Below are positions 63,587 to 64,000 of a stretch of 64,000 nucleotides of DNA, one piece after another. This DNA is from Oxyruncus cristatus (taxonomy: Eukaryota > Chordata > Aves > Passeriformes > Cotingidae): NCBI GenBank assembly GCA_013399855.1, contig VXAY01001314.1:419139-483138 (forward strand), read 5' to 3'. A model generated the notes under the pieces. The model was not told where the DNA came from, searched no databases, and was given only the letters and a program-made list of their open reading frames with translations. The translations under genes were made by a program, and so were the position numbers. Every line of letters begins with the position of its first letter. Within the stretch, counting starts at the first letter, position 1.

Positions 63587-63605
63587 GCCTGCCGGGGGAT
63601 GTAGT
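63587..63605 (-). promoter_or_regulatory. ZNF143/THAP11-type motif, reverse
   Basis: On the minus strand this reads ACTACATCCCCCGGCAGGC, 18 of 19 bases identical to the forward motif, with 46 bp between them. The two form an inverted pair in the CpG island. Confidence 0.75.
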
Positions 63606-63685
63606 CCCGAGGCGCGGGCAGCACTGCCGTCCCGGGGGGGCGGAGGTCGGAGCGCGGCTTGGGGCGGGCGGGGGGGCCGGGGCCG

Positions 63686-63686
63686 N
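63686..63686. other. single undetermined base
   Basis: One N inside a G-rich run. Sequence to the right changes abruptly in composition, so this may hide a small gap. Confidence 0.95.
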
Positions 63687-64000
63687 TTAATACTCGGCCC
63701 GTCTCCTTCCGGTCCCCCGCCCAGTCAGGATGGTTCGTGACTGGAGCAGGCTGTTGGGCAGTGTCCCCAGCCCCTGGGGCAGGTTTCTGGACAGGGTCCT
63801 TAGTCTCTGGGGCACATCCTGGGGTAGCTCCCCGAGAAATCCTCACCCTGTCTGCACTGGGTGGTCCGCAGCGACTCAGCACAGCAGAATGATCATTACG
63901 AACATAATCTCTTCGACAGACCGGGAAAACACTAATTTTGCACTGTTTACTAACATACGAACTGCACAGGGAATCGCGCAGTAGCATAGCGTTTGAGACA
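63687..64000 (+). other. right-edge sequence, possible divergent transcript
   Basis: Past the CpG island an open frame (ATG 63730-63732 to 63984, 84 codons) reads MVRDWSRLLGSVPSPWGRFL and so on. I recognise no family. It includes a 33-nt internal repeat. It could be the first exon of a gene divergent from KIF2C, or chance. Nothing resembling RPS8, the human neighbour, is visible. Confidence 0.3.

Overview
The window reads as bird nuclear DNA. It has low repeat content, compact genes with GT-AG introns, an old CR1-type LINE tail, MIR-like SINE relics and a retroviral-type LTR of a form I associate with passerines. The gene content matches the block at human 1p34.1 (RNF220, TMEM53, ARMH1, U5 snRNA genes, KIF2C). 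No species can be assigned. All family and human comparisons are from memory, not from searches.

Layout. Positions 1-24472 hold the 3' end of RNF220 (+): a 14.7 kb piece of a long intron rich in AT blocks that look like conserved non-coding elements, then the last three coding exons (14717-14825, 15943-16017, 24401-24472), which encode a short helix and the complete C-terminal RING. A 3'UTR of up to about 3 kb follows. 27.5-33.5 kb is intergenic, with a homeodomain-site-rich element at 28.2-28.45 kb. TMEM53 (-) is complete in three exons (36682 to 33555) under a CpG-island promoter. From 40.1 to 42.2 kb lie eroded pieces of ARMH1 (+): four collinear homology blocks carrying stop codons, a CTG in place of the start codon and a nonsense codon in the last block, with no 3' half found. 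Next comes a tandem U5 snRNA cluster (42.36-43.67 kb). It has two intact 116-nt genes with matching promoter parts and, between them, a third unit reduced to its 3' end. KIF2C (MCAK, kinesin-13; -) is complete in 21 coding exons from 63396 to 46692 and encodes 722 residues. Its promoter has a TTTAAA cell-cycle-type element and an inverted pair of ZNF143/THAP11-type motifs. The window ends in unassigned sequence that may be transcribed divergently.

The genes do not form a pathway: a RING E3 ligase, a nuclear-envelope-type membrane protein, a dead armadillo-like gene, spliceosomal RNAs and a mitotic microtubule depolymerase. The linkage is ancestral synteny. KIF2C appears inverted relative to human, where I recall it on the same strand as ARMH1. 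The loss of the 3' half of ARMH1, the U5 repeats and the inverted gene lie next to one another, which suggests a rearrangement breakpoint.

The observations most worth following up are the U5 cluster with its relic middle unit, the decay of ARMH1 and its position at a probable breakpoint, the mirrored ZNF143 motifs, and an unannotated in-frame 42-nt cassette exon candidate in KIF2C.
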